Shown: piece by piece, positions 47,375-56,794 of the stretch
How positions within the stretch are numbered: the stretch's first letter is position 1
How the letters are laid out: every line of letters starts with the position of its first letter
Assembly: GCF_023195925.1 (NCBI RefSeq)
Contig: NZ_JALPRE010000007.1
Span: 62,001-126,000 of the forward strand
Direction of reading: 5' to 3'
Source: Aquimarina acroporae
GTDB lineage: Bacteria > Bacteroidota > Bacteroidia > Flavobacteriales > Flavobacteriaceae
DNA length: 64,000 nt
The notes under the pieces: generated by a model
Told to the model about the DNA's origin: nothing
What the model saw: the letters and a program-made list of their open reading frames with translations, nothing else
Database searches by the model: none
Position numbers and translations under genes: made by a program

Positions 47375-47983
47375 ATGAAAATTAGTAGCGCTGAATTTGT
47401 AGTGAGTAACAGCGATGTAGCCAAATGTCCAAAAGACAAGCTACCCGAATACGCGTTTATAGGAAGATCCAACGTTGGAAAGTCTTCTTTAATCAACATG
47501 CTAACCAGTCGCAAGAGCCTTGCCAAAACTTCTGGAAGACCAGGAAAAACGCAACTAATCAATCATTTCATCATAAACAAAACCTGGTTTTTGGTAGATT
47601 TACCAGGGTACGGCTACGCTCGTGTATCTAAATCTGCCAAAAAGGTATTTCAAAAATTTATTACTGCTTACTTTTCTAAAAGAACACAATTAGTAAGTGC
47701 TTTTGTTTTAGTAGACTGTCGTCACGAACCACAAAAAATTGATTTAGAATTCATGCAATGGCTAGGGGAAAATCAGATTCCGTTTTCTATTATTTTTACC
47801 AAAGCCGATAAACTTTCCAAAAACAAACTACCAATTCAGATCAATAGCTACATCAAAGAAATGCTAAAGTACTGGGAGGAAATGCCGAACTATTTCATCA
47901 CCTCATCTTCTTCAGGATTAGGAAAAGAAGAAGTACTAAGCTATATAGACGATATCAATAAGCAATTAAAAAGCACCTCCTAA
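47375..47983 (+). CDS. ysxC: Ribosome biogenesis GTPase YsxC/EngB
   Basis: A 202-residue GTPase needed for large-subunit assembly. The G1 loop FIGRSNVGKSSLINML, the G3 region LVDLPGYGYARVS, the G4 FTKADKLSK and the C-terminal SSSSGLGKEEVL are present, and the KPGRTQ-like switch reads GRPGKTQLIN. Its 3' end overlaps a convergent gene by 18 bases. Confidence 0.96.
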   Translation: MKISSAEFVVSNSDVAKCPKDKLPEYAFIGRSNVGKSSLINMLTSRKSLAKTSGRPGKTQLINHFIINKTWFLVDLPGYGYARVSKSAKKVFQKFITAYFSKRTQLVSAFVLVDCRHEPQKIDLEFMQWLGENQIPFSIIFTKADKLSKNKLPIQINSYIKEMLKYWEEMPNYFITSSSSGLGKEEVLSYIDDINKQLKSTS

Positions 47984-48322
47984 TTCTTTGATTAACTGTT
48001 CAGTAGAAGTCATAGACTTTATCGAAGAACTATCAAAAAGCAAACAAAGTTCACCACCTATTTGTTCAAAGATCATAGGAAAATCTTCTCCAAAACTCTT
48101 TCCATATTCTTTCAGAAATTCGTCCTTGTAAACAAACTCAAAACCTGCTTCAGATTTTTCTCTAAAATCTCTCCAAATTTTTCTCTCTGAAAAGTTATCA
48201 TGAGTTAAACTACAAAGATTACAGGAATATGTTGACGGACTTATAATTTTATGAGCAAAATCTATGGATTTATTCCAGACATCAGATTTTGCATTGTAGA
48301 CAAAAATTAGGGTTCTTTTCAA
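47966..48322 (-). CDS. Hypothetical protein with CxxC motif
   Basis: A 118-residue cytoplasmic protein. It begins with a beta-strand RTLIFVYNAKSD and contains a CNLC motif near residue 35 within STYSCNLCSLTHDNF, a possible redox or metal site. Start TTG at 48320-48322; no ATG is available upstream. I do not recognise the function. It is upstream-adjacent to nothing on its strand except gldC-gldB, 46 bases away, and overlaps ysxC by 18 bases at the 3' end. Confidence 0.6.
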   Translation of the reverse strand: MKRTLIFVYNAKSDVWNKSIDFAHKIISPSTYSCNLCSLTHDNFSERKIWRDFREKSEAGFEFVYKDEFLKEYGKSFGEDFPMIFEQIGGELCLLFDSSSIKSMTSTEQLIKELGGAF

Positions 48323-48368
48323 GTTTAGTTTTTTAATGTAGTTGAAAAAAATGCCTAAACATTTCAGT

Positions 48369-48707
48369 CTACTGCTGTTTTAGATCTAACTTTTCTGCAA
48401 AATAATCACAAAAATCTTTCATTGTGGCAGACATTTTCTCATCTTGAGTAGCTCTATAAAACGTATCACTCATAGACACCAATGTTTGATGAAAAAATAC
48501 TTTCATTTCATCAACAGGCATATCTTTGGTCCATAAATCTATACGTAAACTTTCTTGATTTGCGCTATCCCAAACAGACAGAAGCAGCGCCTTTGTATCT
48601 TGATTTTCTATGCCACCATCTTTTGCTGTCCATTGTAATTTTTCTGGAACTCGATTTTCATCTAATTCAATATCAATATTGATTTCTGATTTATGTACAC
48701 TTGCCAT
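48369..48707 (-). CDS. gldC: Gliding motility protein GldC
   Basis: A 112-residue small cytoplasmic protein. The pattern KSEINIDIELDENRVPEKLQWTA and LRIDLWTKDMPVDEMKVFFHQTL is that of GldC, which supports gliding motility in Flavobacterium johnsoniae. The ATG overlaps the gldB stop by one base. Its exact biochemical role is unknown, but it is usually paired with GldB. Confidence 0.93.
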   Translation of the reverse strand: MASVHKSEINIDIELDENRVPEKLQWTAKDGGIENQDTKALLLSVWDSANQESLRIDLWTKDMPVDEMKVFFHQTLVSMSDTFYRATQDEKMSATMKDFCDYFAEKLDLKQQ

Positions 48708-49678
48708 TATTTCGCTGGTTTGTATTTTGATGTATTAAATATCTTTTCTGAATCTTCAAGTAATAATTGGCGCAAAGATACACTGTTATTCTTCATATAT
48801 GCCGAAACAATTTTCCAACCAATGTATTGCCCCACTCTATCTGGAGCTTCTTTATCTATCTCCTCCAAATAGAATTTTGAAAACGGTGCTGGATATAAAA
48901 ACCTGGGCATTAAATTACTATCAGTACTATACAATAATTGCTTATCTATAAAATAACGCCATATCTCGGCTTCGTTATCTTTAACCCAATTATACTGTTC
49001 TTCTGTATAACCAAACCTTTGTGCTTCGCTAATAGAAGGTATTAGTAGACCTTTCACATACATCTCTTTTCCGAAGCCAATAAGATTTCCCAAAAAAGTA
49101 CGCTCCCTAATTGGCCCAACCATGTTTTTAGCATAGGCGCCTGCTATATCGGGTATGATTTGATGTCTTTCAAAATTTTGTCTCAAGTACTTTTGAATAC
49201 CTTCATAAAAATGGTGATCCTTACCCAAATACGTATCCAAAGAAATAATCAGAAGTCCCTTAGACAGTACTACTTTATTTCTGTAATCTACATCGGAGGT
49301 AATAGCAACCACACGCGGCTCTTTGATCTCTGGGAAATAATACTTAACATGTTGAAAAAATGAATGCAGTTGTTCTTCTTCTGAAGAAAGATCGTAAAAG
49401 CTTTTTGTTACTTCTTCGTTTAATTCTTGTTGAATAGTATCTTTTGACTTTGCAACCCAAACACTATCTGTATATTTTTCGGCAAATAAAAATGGATACC
49501 CCTTCTTTAATTGCTGGAGGTTTTCAGCATTTAACTCTGCAAACAATCGATCAAAACGCTCTACTTTTACAGTTACCGGCACTTTTGCTATTTCTTTCTC
49601 TATCTTACTTTCCGTAGAACAAGAACATAAAAAGCAAAAAAATGCTATAATTTTTAAGTATCCTATAGTATTCTTCAT
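48707..49678 (-). CDS. gldB: Gliding motility lipoprotein GldB
   Basis: About 323 residues. I start at the Met at 49678 rather than 49726, since this gives a lipoprotein signal with lipobox (FFCFLCSCS) at once. GldB is needed for gliding, linked to the T9SS/gliding machinery in the envelope. The family sequence VERFDRLFAELNAENLQQLK and YIGWKIVSAYMKNN near the C-terminus are clear. It is followed by gldC with a one-base overlap and lies divergent from nadE. Confidence 0.93.
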   Translation of the reverse strand: MKNTIGYLKIIAFFCFLCSCSTESKIEKEIAKVPVTVKVERFDRLFAELNAENLQQLKKGYPFLFAEKYTDSVWVAKSKDTIQQELNEEVTKSFYDLSSEEEQLHSFFQHVKYYFPEIKEPRVVAITSDVDYRNKVVLSKGLLIISLDTYLGKDHHFYEGIQKYLRQNFERHQIIPDIAGAYAKNMVGPIRERTFLGNLIGFGKEMYVKGLLIPSISEAQRFGYTEEQYNWVKDNEAEIWRYFIDKQLLYSTDSNLMPRFLYPAPFSKFYLEEIDKEAPDRVGQYIGWKIVSAYMKNNSVSLRQLLLEDSEKIFNTSKYKPAK

Positions 49679-49750
49679 CAATTTAAAAGATCTTTTTAAA
49701 TAATTTGTATTACTGTAGAACGCCATCTTTTTTTATTAATTTTATGAGCG

Positions 49751-49758
49751 CAAAGATA
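49751..49758 (-). promoter_or_regulatory. -7 element of the gldB promoter
   Basis: TATCTTTG (minus strand) is a perfect match to TAnnTTTG, 72 bases before the preferred gldB start. Confidence 0.6.
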
Positions 49759-49871
49759 CTATATTGTATTACGAATAACGAGAGGTTACACTTAAAACAT
49801 TTATAATGCAACAACAATCTCTTTAACACGTATTTTCCTTACTTTACGAATCATAAGTTAAAAATTAAAAT

Positions 49872-50660
49872 ATGCAAACAGAAAAAGTAATTGATCATAT
49901 CACTAATTGGTTAAAAGAATATGCTACTAATGCCGGAATTGAAGGTTTTGTTGTAGGTGTAAGCGGGGGGATAGATAGTGCCGTTACTTCTTCGTTATGT
50001 GCTAATACAGGTTTAAAAACCTTATGTGTAGAAATGCCAATTCACCAGGCTCAAAGCCAAGTAACCAGAGCCCAAGAACACATAGCACAACTAAAAGATA
50101 GATTTTCAAATGTTTCTGATGTACGGGTAGATCTCACTTCAGTTTTTGAAGAATTAAAAACCGTAGTACCCCATACAGAGGCTAGTGCTCAATTAGACTT
50201 ATCACTTGCTAATACCAGAGCTAGATTGCGAATGACCACTTTATACTACTTTGCTGGATTGCATAAATATTTGGTTGCCGGAACCGGAAATAAGGTCGAA
50301 GATTTTGGTGTTGGTTTCTACACAAAATATGGAGATGGAGGTGTAGACCTTGGACCAATCGCAGATTTACTTAAGAGTGAGGTCTATGCTATAGGTAAAA
50401 CTCTTAAGGTTCCTAATTCGATTCAGATTGCAGCCCCTACAGATGGGCTATTTGGTGATAGCCGAAGTGATGAAGATCAAATTGGCGCAAGCTATGACGA
50501 ATTAGAATGGGCAATGAAAATGAAAGATGCAGGCAAAAAGATAGATGATTTTACAGGAAGAGAACATGAGGTATTTAAGATTTTTACTCGATTAAATACC
50601 GTAAACCAGCATAAAATGAACCCCATACCGGTCTGTAAAATACCCGTTGATCTATTATAA
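49872..50660 (+). CDS. nadE: NH3-dependent NAD+ synthetase
   Basis: A 262-residue ATP-pyrophosphatase-type enzyme making NAD+ from deamido-NAD+ with ammonia. The ATP loop GVSGGIDSAVTSSL, GTGNKVEDFGVGFYTKYGDG and the C-terminal HKMNPIPVC match the short, ammonia-dependent form; there is no glutaminase domain. It is divergent from gldB, an arrangement common in Flavobacteriia. Confidence 0.96.
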   Translation: MQTEKVIDHITNWLKEYATNAGIEGFVVGVSGGIDSAVTSSLCANTGLKTLCVEMPIHQAQSQVTRAQEHIAQLKDRFSNVSDVRVDLTSVFEELKTVVPHTEASAQLDLSLANTRARLRMTTLYYFAGLHKYLVAGTGNKVEDFGVGFYTKYGDGGVDLGPIADLLKSEVYAIGKTLKVPNSIQIAAPTDGLFGDSRSDEDQIGASYDELEWAMKMKDAGKKIDDFTGREHEVFKIFTRLNTVNQHKMNPIPVCKIPVDLL

Positions 50661-50666
50661 TCAACA

Positions 50667-50688
50667 TTTTATCGATAAATCGATAAAA
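50667..50688. promoter_or_regulatory. ATCGAT-containing dyad before the LuxR-type gene
   Basis: TTTTATCGAT and ATCGATAAAA form 10-bp perfect arms around AA. It lies 6 bases after nadE and 26 bases upstream of the -7 element of the next gene. No T-run follows, so it is more likely an operator than a terminator. Confidence 0.45.
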
Positions 50689-50714
50689 AAAAGTTTACGA
50701 GGGTTAGTTCTTAG

Positions 50715-50722
50715 TAATTTTG
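50715..50722 (+). promoter_or_regulatory. -7 element of the LuxR-type response regulator
   Basis: TAATTTTG matches TAnnTTTG. A GTTTAC box at 50693-50698 is a weak -33 candidate. Confidence 0.55.
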
Positions 50723-50802
50723 CACCAAGATTAAAAAATACCCCTAACCTAAGAATGTTAAACTCTTAAAATTAAAATAACATTAACAATCGTAAACAAA
50801 GA

Positions 50803-51435
50803 ATGACAACCGTACTAATCGCTGATCATCATCCAATTACTAGGAAAGGGATCGTTTCATTGTTTCGCAACTCAGAAGATTATGAGATCACTGGGAAGGT
50901 GAGCAATGGAAACGAAATGTATGATGTATTAAAAGCAAACACACCCGATGTTTTGATCATGGAATTAGATCTTCCACAGATCAATGGAATTATGGCATTG
51001 AGAACCATAAAAAAAGAATTTACCGGCATAAAAGTTATTATTTTTAGCTCTCATCCTGAAGAAATGTATGCACTAAGTGCAATTAAAGCGGGAGCTTCTG
51101 CATATTTATCGAAAACTGTTCCTACTAAAATATTAAAGAAAGCTATTGAAAGAGTCGCTAGAGGAGGAATATATTTAAATGATAATTTAACACAGCAATT
51201 GGCAAATGGTAATGCCAATGAAAACAATATGGTAGTTAAGTACAAAAAATTATCTTCGAGAGAGATCGAAGTACTTAACCTTTTATCATCTGGAAAACGA
51301 AATAAGGATATTGCTACAACTTTATCGATTAACGAAAAGACTGTTAGCACATACAAAACTAGATTACTGAAAAAACTTAAAGTAGATAATTTAGCTGATT
51401 TGATACATCAGTCTAGATTATTACATATAAGCTAA
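50803..51435 (+). CDS. Orphan NarL/FixJ-type response regulator with phosphomimetic receiver
   Basis: A 210-residue protein of a receiver (residues 1-~120) and a LuxR-type helix-turn-helix (~145-205, SSREIEVLNLLSSGKRNKDIA). The receiver differs from the norm: the acidic pair is Asp8-His9 (ADHHP) and the phospho-acceptor Asp is replaced by Glu54 (LIMELDLPQINGI). The switch Ser (FSSHP) and Lys (LSKTVP) are kept. It may be permanently active or controlled by other means. No kinase is nearby. Its stop overlaps the dnaG stop. Confidence 0.9.
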   Translation: MTTVLIADHHPITRKGIVSLFRNSEDYEITGKVSNGNEMYDVLKANTPDVLIMELDLPQINGIMALRTIKKEFTGIKVIIFSSHPEEMYALSAIKAGASAYLSKTVPTKILKKAIERVARGGIYLNDNLTQQLANGNANENNMVVKYKKLSSREIEVLNLLSSGKRNKDIATTLSINEKTVSTYKTRLLKKLKVDNLADLIHQSRLLHIS

Positions 51436-53393
51436 ATAACCCTATTTAACTTATAAGATAGAATTTTTCTTAGTGAAAGATAATCCATGATATCTTGCAA
51501 AGATTCCTGATTATCGACCTCATGTTGAGCTTTTACTTCTTGTGAAAGCTCTTCTACTTTTTGACTAATAAGAAAACGTCTTAAATTTAATATGGTATCG
51601 TTTACATATTGAGAAACCGATGATTCCTTTTGTTTTACATGAATCTCTTTATCATACCATCTACTCAAGGCGTACTTATCATCGATCATGAGAATTGAAG
51701 TAACTTCGGAAGCAATCTCTGGCGGAATTTGATTAATAAAACTATCGATCTTAAAGTTTTCATTTTGATGAAGCTGATCAATTAATAAAGAATATACTTC
51801 CTTGAAATTATTATTGGTAAATTCTATTTCATCTTCCTGAAGATCCAGATAAATTTTCTCAAAGACCTTGGCAAGATGTATTTCTGGTTCCAACTCTAGC
51901 TCTCCCTCATCATTTTCTTTTAGTACCAGATCTTCAAATTCTTCCTCTTGCTGCCCGTAAAGCAATAAGATTTCGATTATTTTCCTCTCTAATTCATATT
52001 GCTGATCAACTTTAGGAGCTTTTTGAGGCTCATTTTTAATCACCTCAAGAGGCTTTTTTTGCTGTTTCTGTTGCTTTCGCTGATCTTTAATGTCTACGTT
52101 CCTAATCTGAGCAAGAGTATCAAATAAGACATCTTCTGAAACGTCCATAATACGCGCGCATTCTTTCACATAAATCTCCCTCTTAATAACATCTGGAATT
52201 TTGGAAATACTAGTTACCATATCTCTTACCAGCTCTGCTCTTTTTATCGGGTCGTTTTTAGACTCCTCTTGCAACATAGAAGCCTTAAAACTCATAAAGT
52301 CTTGCACATTCTCTTCAAGATATGATGTAAGCTCTTCCATGGTATTTTGCTTCGCAAAACTATCTGGGTCCTCTCCATCAGGAAAAGAACACACTTTCAC
52401 ATTCATACCTTGCTCCAGAATCAAATCGATTCCACGCATTGATGCTCGCATTCCTGCAGCGTCGCTATCAAAAAGTACCGTAATGTTTTTGGTAAGTCTA
52501 TTTATTAAGCGTATTTGATCGGTTGTTAACGCGGTACCCGAAGAAGAAACTACATTTTTAATTCCGGTTTGATGAAACTGAATGACATCGGTATATCCTT
52601 CAACAAGATAACAATTATCTTCTTTGGCTATCGATTGTTTCGCATGATAAATCCCATATAACACCTTACTTTTATGATAGATTTCGCTTTCTGGTGAATT
52701 GAGATATTTAGCCGCTTTTTTATCATTGGTCAAAATTCTACCACCAAAACCAAGTACTCTCCCTGACATTGACTGTATAGGAAACATCACTCTACCTTTA
52801 AAACGATCAAACTGTTTTTCTTCTTTTACAATGGTAAGGCCGGTATTTTCAAGGTACTCTAGCTTATATCCTTTTTTTATAGCTTCAGTTGTAAAGGCAT
52901 CCCAAGAATCTGGAGAATACCCTAAATCAAATTTTTTGATGGTTTCCTCGGTAAATCCTCTTTCCTTAAAATAGGTTAACCCAATTGCTTTTCCTTGCTC
53001 TGTTTTATGTAAGGTATTTTTAAAGTATGAATTTGCAAATTCACTCACTAAATACATGCTCTCCCGTGCATCTGCCTGTTGCTTTTGCTCATCTGTCTGC
53101 TCGGTCTCTTCAACTTCAATGTTATATTTTTTAGCTAAGTATTTAATAGCCTCCGGATAGGTAAAATGCTCATGTTCCATCAAAAAAGCAACAGCATTCC
53201 CTCCTTTACCACTGGAGAAATCCTTCCATATCTGTTTTACCGGCGAAACCATGAATGAAGGTGTTTTTTCTTCACTAAATGGACTTAACCCCTTAAAATT
53301 ACTTCCAGCCTTTTTTAACTGCACAAAATCACCAATAACCTCTTCTACTCTCGTAGCATCAAATACAGCATCTATGGTCGATTTATGGATCAT
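51432..53393 (-). CDS. dnaG: DNA primase DnaG
   Basis: A 653-residue primase that lays RNA primers at the replication fork. The N-terminal domain, catalytic Toprim region (VEGYTDVIQFHQ, TVLFDSDAAG, FPDGEDPDSF) and C-terminal helicase-interacting region are present. The N-terminal zinc-ribbon ligands are absent: where CPFHEEKTPSF is usual it reads SPFSEEKTPSF, and the later Cys pair region reads WKDFSSGKGG. It starts at ATG behind a clear -7 element. Confidence 0.95.
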   Translation of the reverse strand: MIHKSTIDAVFDATRVEEVIGDFVQLKKAGSNFKGLSPFSEEKTPSFMVSPVKQIWKDFSSGKGGNAVAFLMEHEHFTYPEAIKYLAKKYNIEVEETEQTDEQKQQADARESMYLVSEFANSYFKNTLHKTEQGKAIGLTYFKERGFTEETIKKFDLGYSPDSWDAFTTEAIKKGYKLEYLENTGLTIVKEEKQFDRFKGRVMFPIQSMSGRVLGFGGRILTNDKKAAKYLNSPESEIYHKSKVLYGIYHAKQSIAKEDNCYLVEGYTDVIQFHQTGIKNVVSSSGTALTTDQIRLINRLTKNITVLFDSDAAGMRASMRGIDLILEQGMNVKVCSFPDGEDPDSFAKQNTMEELTSYLEENVQDFMSFKASMLQEESKNDPIKRAELVRDMVTSISKIPDVIKREIYVKECARIMDVSEDVLFDTLAQIRNVDIKDQRKQQKQQKKPLEVIKNEPQKAPKVDQQYELERKIIEILLLYGQQEEEFEDLVLKENDEGELELEPEIHLAKVFEKIYLDLQEDEIEFTNNNFKEVYSLLIDQLHQNENFKIDSFINQIPPEIASEVTSILMIDDKYALSRWYDKEIHVKQKESSVSQYVNDTILNLRRFLISQKVEELSQEVKAQHEVDNQESLQDIMDYLSLRKILSYKLNRVI

Positions 53394-53436
53394 TTATAAG
53401 GATTAATATGAATAAAATTAAGTAAAAGCTTATCTG

Positions 53437-53444
53437 CAAAAATA
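53437..53444 (-). promoter_or_regulatory. -7 element of the dnaG promoter
   Basis: TATTTTTG (minus strand) is a perfect match to TAnnTTTG, 43 bases before the dnaG ATG. Confidence 0.5.
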
Positions 53445-53490
53445 GCATAATCTGTAATATATGTTTGATGAATTTTACCAAAACAAAAAA

Positions 53491-53514
53491 AGAGGCTGTC
53501 TGAAGACAGCCTCT
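53491..53514 (-). terminator. Terminator of the T9SS Fn3 protein gene
   Basis: AGAGGCTGTCT (53491-53501) and AGACAGCCTCT (53504-53514) form an 11-bp stem followed on the minus strand by a T-rich run. Confidence 0.9.
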
Positions 53515-53545
53515 AGCTATATAATAAATACTTTAATGGGAATTC

Positions 53546-56500
53546 TTAGTTTTTGATAAAGCTTCTGGTAACTAATACTTCTGGCCCAGTAATTCTAGCA
53601 AAATATGTTCCTGCTGGGAATGCACTCACATCAATTTGCGTTTCTTTACCTTCGTATACTTTTTGACCATACATAGAGAAAATTTCTACACTTTGCAAAG
53701 GAGTCTTTCCTACTGAGATATTAAGTATATCCTTTGTAGGTACAGGATGTATTGGGAACATTTTCTCATTTTTATCAAGATCTGTTAACGGATATGTTTC
53801 TATAGTTCTGGCATCACCTTCGATACAGAAGTCAGTTGCTTCAGAACTACCGAACTCACCACCAGATACAATGGTACCAGAGCTACTAGATAGCGTGTAC
53901 GAACCGTTTCCAAATCCACAGCAGATACCATCTCCGAAAGAGTCAAAGATTGTGAATGTGTAAGATCCAGCTGCTAATCCGCTGATAGTTTCGGTTACTG
54001 TAGATCCATCAGGATTTGCAGTAGAGTAGCTTTCAGATGCTACAACTGCACCGCTTGAATCTGTAACTTCCCAAGACGTTTCTTGAGGGTAATTATCTAA
54101 AGTAACAGATAAAGTTAAGTCACCACTAGCACATCCAGAACCTGAACCACCATCAGTAGTAAGAGAAATATCATCGATCGCAGCATCTGCTCTCCATGTA
54201 CCACCAGTTAAACGGTTAAATCTTAACTGCACTCCTGTTCCTAAGTAAGCCGCTAAGTCTACTGAAGCTGCTTGCCAAGAATTTCCTTGGTTTCCGCTTC
54301 TACTCCAGATACTTGTCCACGTTACTCCTTCATCATTACTTGCTTCGAGATCTAATGAACCAAAGTCATTAGCTCCAAACATATGATACTGGAATGTAAA
54401 CGTTGCAGAAGTTGCAGCTCCTAAATCGATACAAGGAGAAGTAATAATCGCTCTTTTACTTGGATATCCAGTACCGTTTCCTGACGCTTCAACATATAGA
54501 TAGAAAGACCCTTCTACTGCACTTGATGGCCCAGTATTTCTTGAAGGAGTTCCATTTGCGTCACGAGTCCAATCAAGGTCATCACCTCCATCTTGAGTCC
54601 ATGCACCAATACCACTTTCAAACCCTTCGCTGTAAGGAGTTCCAACTCCATTTAAACATCCTGTTGCCTCTGGAGTAGTTACACTAAGAGCACTACTAGC
54701 CGCAGAAGCATTTCCAGCAGCATCTTTTGCGATTACTGTGAATGAGTATGTAGTTTGAGGAGTTAATCCTGTTACTGTTGCAGATGTTCCTGTAACTGTA
54801 TCTACTACCGTTCCATCTTGTAAAACATCATACTCGGTTACCCCAACATTATCTGTAGAAGCATCCCAGCTCAGCGTTACTTGGTTTGCTGCTAAGTTAG
54901 AAGAAACTAAATTCGTAGGAACAGAAGGAGCTTGCGTATCTGGCTCAGAAGTTGTTACAGATAAAGTAGCGCTAGCCGGTGATTCATTTCCTGCTGCATC
55001 TTTTGCTACAACTGAGAAATCATAAGATGTACTTGCAGATAAACCTGTTACATCAAAAGTAGTAGCCGCAACTGTTCCTATAACCGCTCCATCCTGATAA
55101 ACATCATATCCTGTTACTCCTATATTATCTGTAGAAGCATCCCAAGTAAGTGTAAGCGAAGACTCTGTAACTGAAGAGGCAGCTAAGTTAGTTGGAGCTG
55201 TTGGAGCTTCAGTATCAGGTGTATCTGGCTCTAATTTAAAAGCCACAACGTGATTTTTTCTGAAACCACTATCAAAATACTCTCCAGTATGCCAGAAGGT
55301 CATATCATCTACTGGGTCTACAGTAAGGTGTGCATAATCTCCATATCGTGAAGATGGATCCGATTGTGTTCCATTCACACCTACTTGCTCAGCAAGAGTC
55401 ATCGTTCCTAAAGGATCGCTAGCAAGTCTACCTGTATATCGTATAGATGGGAATGTTGATGTACTCACCACAGTATACCCGAGTCCAATATTACCCTGAG
55501 CATCCATAGCCATACTTCCAGAAAAAGCACTTAAACCATCTGGTTGCACATAGGTGCCTTCTTGAAAGATTGTCCATGGTTGGTTGTCGGCAGTCTGTCT
55601 AAGTTCATACCAACGAATTCCTGAAAGGTTATCATTACCATCTAAATCAACTATGAAATTTAAAACCATAGAGTTATGCGTTGGGAAACGTCTGTAACTT
55701 GTCATATACATCATCGTTGCCTGCAATCCATCTACATCTGGTCCCGAAGGCTGTGGTAAGTTAGAGAATGATCCTCCATCAAACACACTATCAAACGGCG
55801 CTGTGATAATCTCTTGCGGTTGTGAAATAGTCGAACTTGCAGGGTTCGCCCAATCTACATTGGTTGTCCATACTTTAATATGATCTTGAGAAACTCCAGC
55901 CCAAGCATCATCTTGTAAATATAAGAATGAGTTACTAGCTCCTACTGGTGGTAAGTTTGGACCAGTAGAGTGAGAACCTCCAGGGCTATAGAACCCACTA
56001 GTTACCGCTCCTGGTAGAGGGAAACCAATAAACCCAGCACTAGCGTCACCCACTAACATCTTATCTCTTTCTGCAACAAATACTACATCATTGGTAGTAG
56101 GAGCATTTTGATCTTTGTTAGCAGTAATATAATATCCATCACTCCAGATAGATAGTTTTTCATAGTCAGGAAAAGTTCCTGTATTAAATCTATAGGTAAA
56201 CCACCCGTCATTAACTGGGTCTGGTCCTTGTCCTACAGCTATTAGGATACCGTTAGGAGAATTACTAAACTGCATGATAACAAAGCGCTCAGCATAATTA
56301 TCATACACCACTATTGGATCTCCCAAGCTTTCTCCAGGGAAAATTGTAGCTAGAGAAGCTTCTGCCAATAATACATTTCCAGCTCTATCCCGAATACCGA
56401 AACCTGTGTTAAAAGCATATACATAGTGATTAGGCCCTATAGCACCAGTTGGATCTGTAGGTGTACTAGAACCTTGATGAGATTGAAAGTTTGCAACCTC

Positions 56501-56794
56501 TGTAGAAATTGCCATTTTTAAAGACTTCTGCTGAGTCTGCATCAAAGGATCCTTTTGTCCTGCAGCAGGAAGTCCTTTACCAGGAACATAAGTGTTCCTT
56601 CCTCTCTTTTTTTCCTGACCGTCATTATTTTTTTCAGAAGCAGAAATAATATTCTGCATTTTAGAGAAAGCCGGAATTTCTCTCATGTAAACAGCCTTTG
56701 AAGTTGAGCTAGCTTTCATGGGTGTACCTTTCTGAGCGAAAAGCCCAAAACTGCAAAACATGAATAACGTTAGATAGAAGAATTTTGTTTTCAT
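53546..56794 (-). CDS. Large T9SS-secreted protein with Fn3 domains
   Basis: A 1082-residue exported protein. It has a signal peptide (1-20, ending Phe-Ala-Gln), a long region (~100-520) of unknown fold, two fibronectin type III domains (~523-617 and ~618-710, each with TWDASTDN/SWDASTDN cores), a MAM/jelly-roll-like region (~715-880) and a further beta domain. A type A T9SS sorting domain closes it (~1010-1082, FPIHPVPTKDILNISV...). It is likely surface-bound or released. A peptidase active site is not evident. Confidence 0.88.
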   Translation of the reverse strand: MKTKFFYLTLFMFCSFGLFAQKGTPMKASSTSKAVYMREIPAFSKMQNIISASEKNNDGQEKKRGRNTYVPGKGLPAAGQKDPLMQTQQKSLKMAISTEVANFQSHQGSSTPTDPTGAIGPNHYVYAFNTGFGIRDRAGNVLLAEASLATIFPGESLGDPIVVYDNYAERFVIMQFSNSPNGILIAVGQGPDPVNDGWFTYRFNTGTFPDYEKLSIWSDGYYITANKDQNAPTTNDVVFVAERDKMLVGDASAGFIGFPLPGAVTSGFYSPGGSHSTGPNLPPVGASNSFLYLQDDAWAGVSQDHIKVWTTNVDWANPASSTISQPQEIITAPFDSVFDGGSFSNLPQPSGPDVDGLQATMMYMTSYRRFPTHNSMVLNFIVDLDGNDNLSGIRWYELRQTADNQPWTIFQEGTYVQPDGLSAFSGSMAMDAQGNIGLGYTVVSTSTFPSIRYTGRLASDPLGTMTLAEQVGVNGTQSDPSSRYGDYAHLTVDPVDDMTFWHTGEYFDSGFRKNHVVAFKLEPDTPDTEAPTAPTNLAASSVTESSLTLTWDASTDNIGVTGYDVYQDGAVIGTVAATTFDVTGLSASTSYDFSVVAKDAAGNESPASATLSVTTSEPDTQAPSVPTNLVSSNLAANQVTLSWDASTDNVGVTEYDVLQDGTVVDTVTGTSATVTGLTPQTTYSFTVIAKDAAGNASAASSALSVTTPEATGCLNGVGTPYSEGFESGIGAWTQDGGDDLDWTRDANGTPSRNTGPSSAVEGSFYLYVEASGNGTGYPSKRAIITSPCIDLGAATSATFTFQYHMFGANDFGSLDLEASNDEGVTWTSIWSRSGNQGNSWQAASVDLAAYLGTGVQLRFNRLTGGTWRADAAIDDISLTTDGGSGSGCASGDLTLSVTLDNYPQETSWEVTDSSGAVVASESYSTANPDGSTVTETISGLAAGSYTFTIFDSFGDGICCGFGNGSYTLSSSSGTIVSGGEFGSSEATDFCIEGDARTIETYPLTDLDKNEKMFPIHPVPTKDILNISVGKTPLQSVEIFSMYGQKVYEGKETQIDVSAFPAGTYFARITGPEVLVTRSFIKN

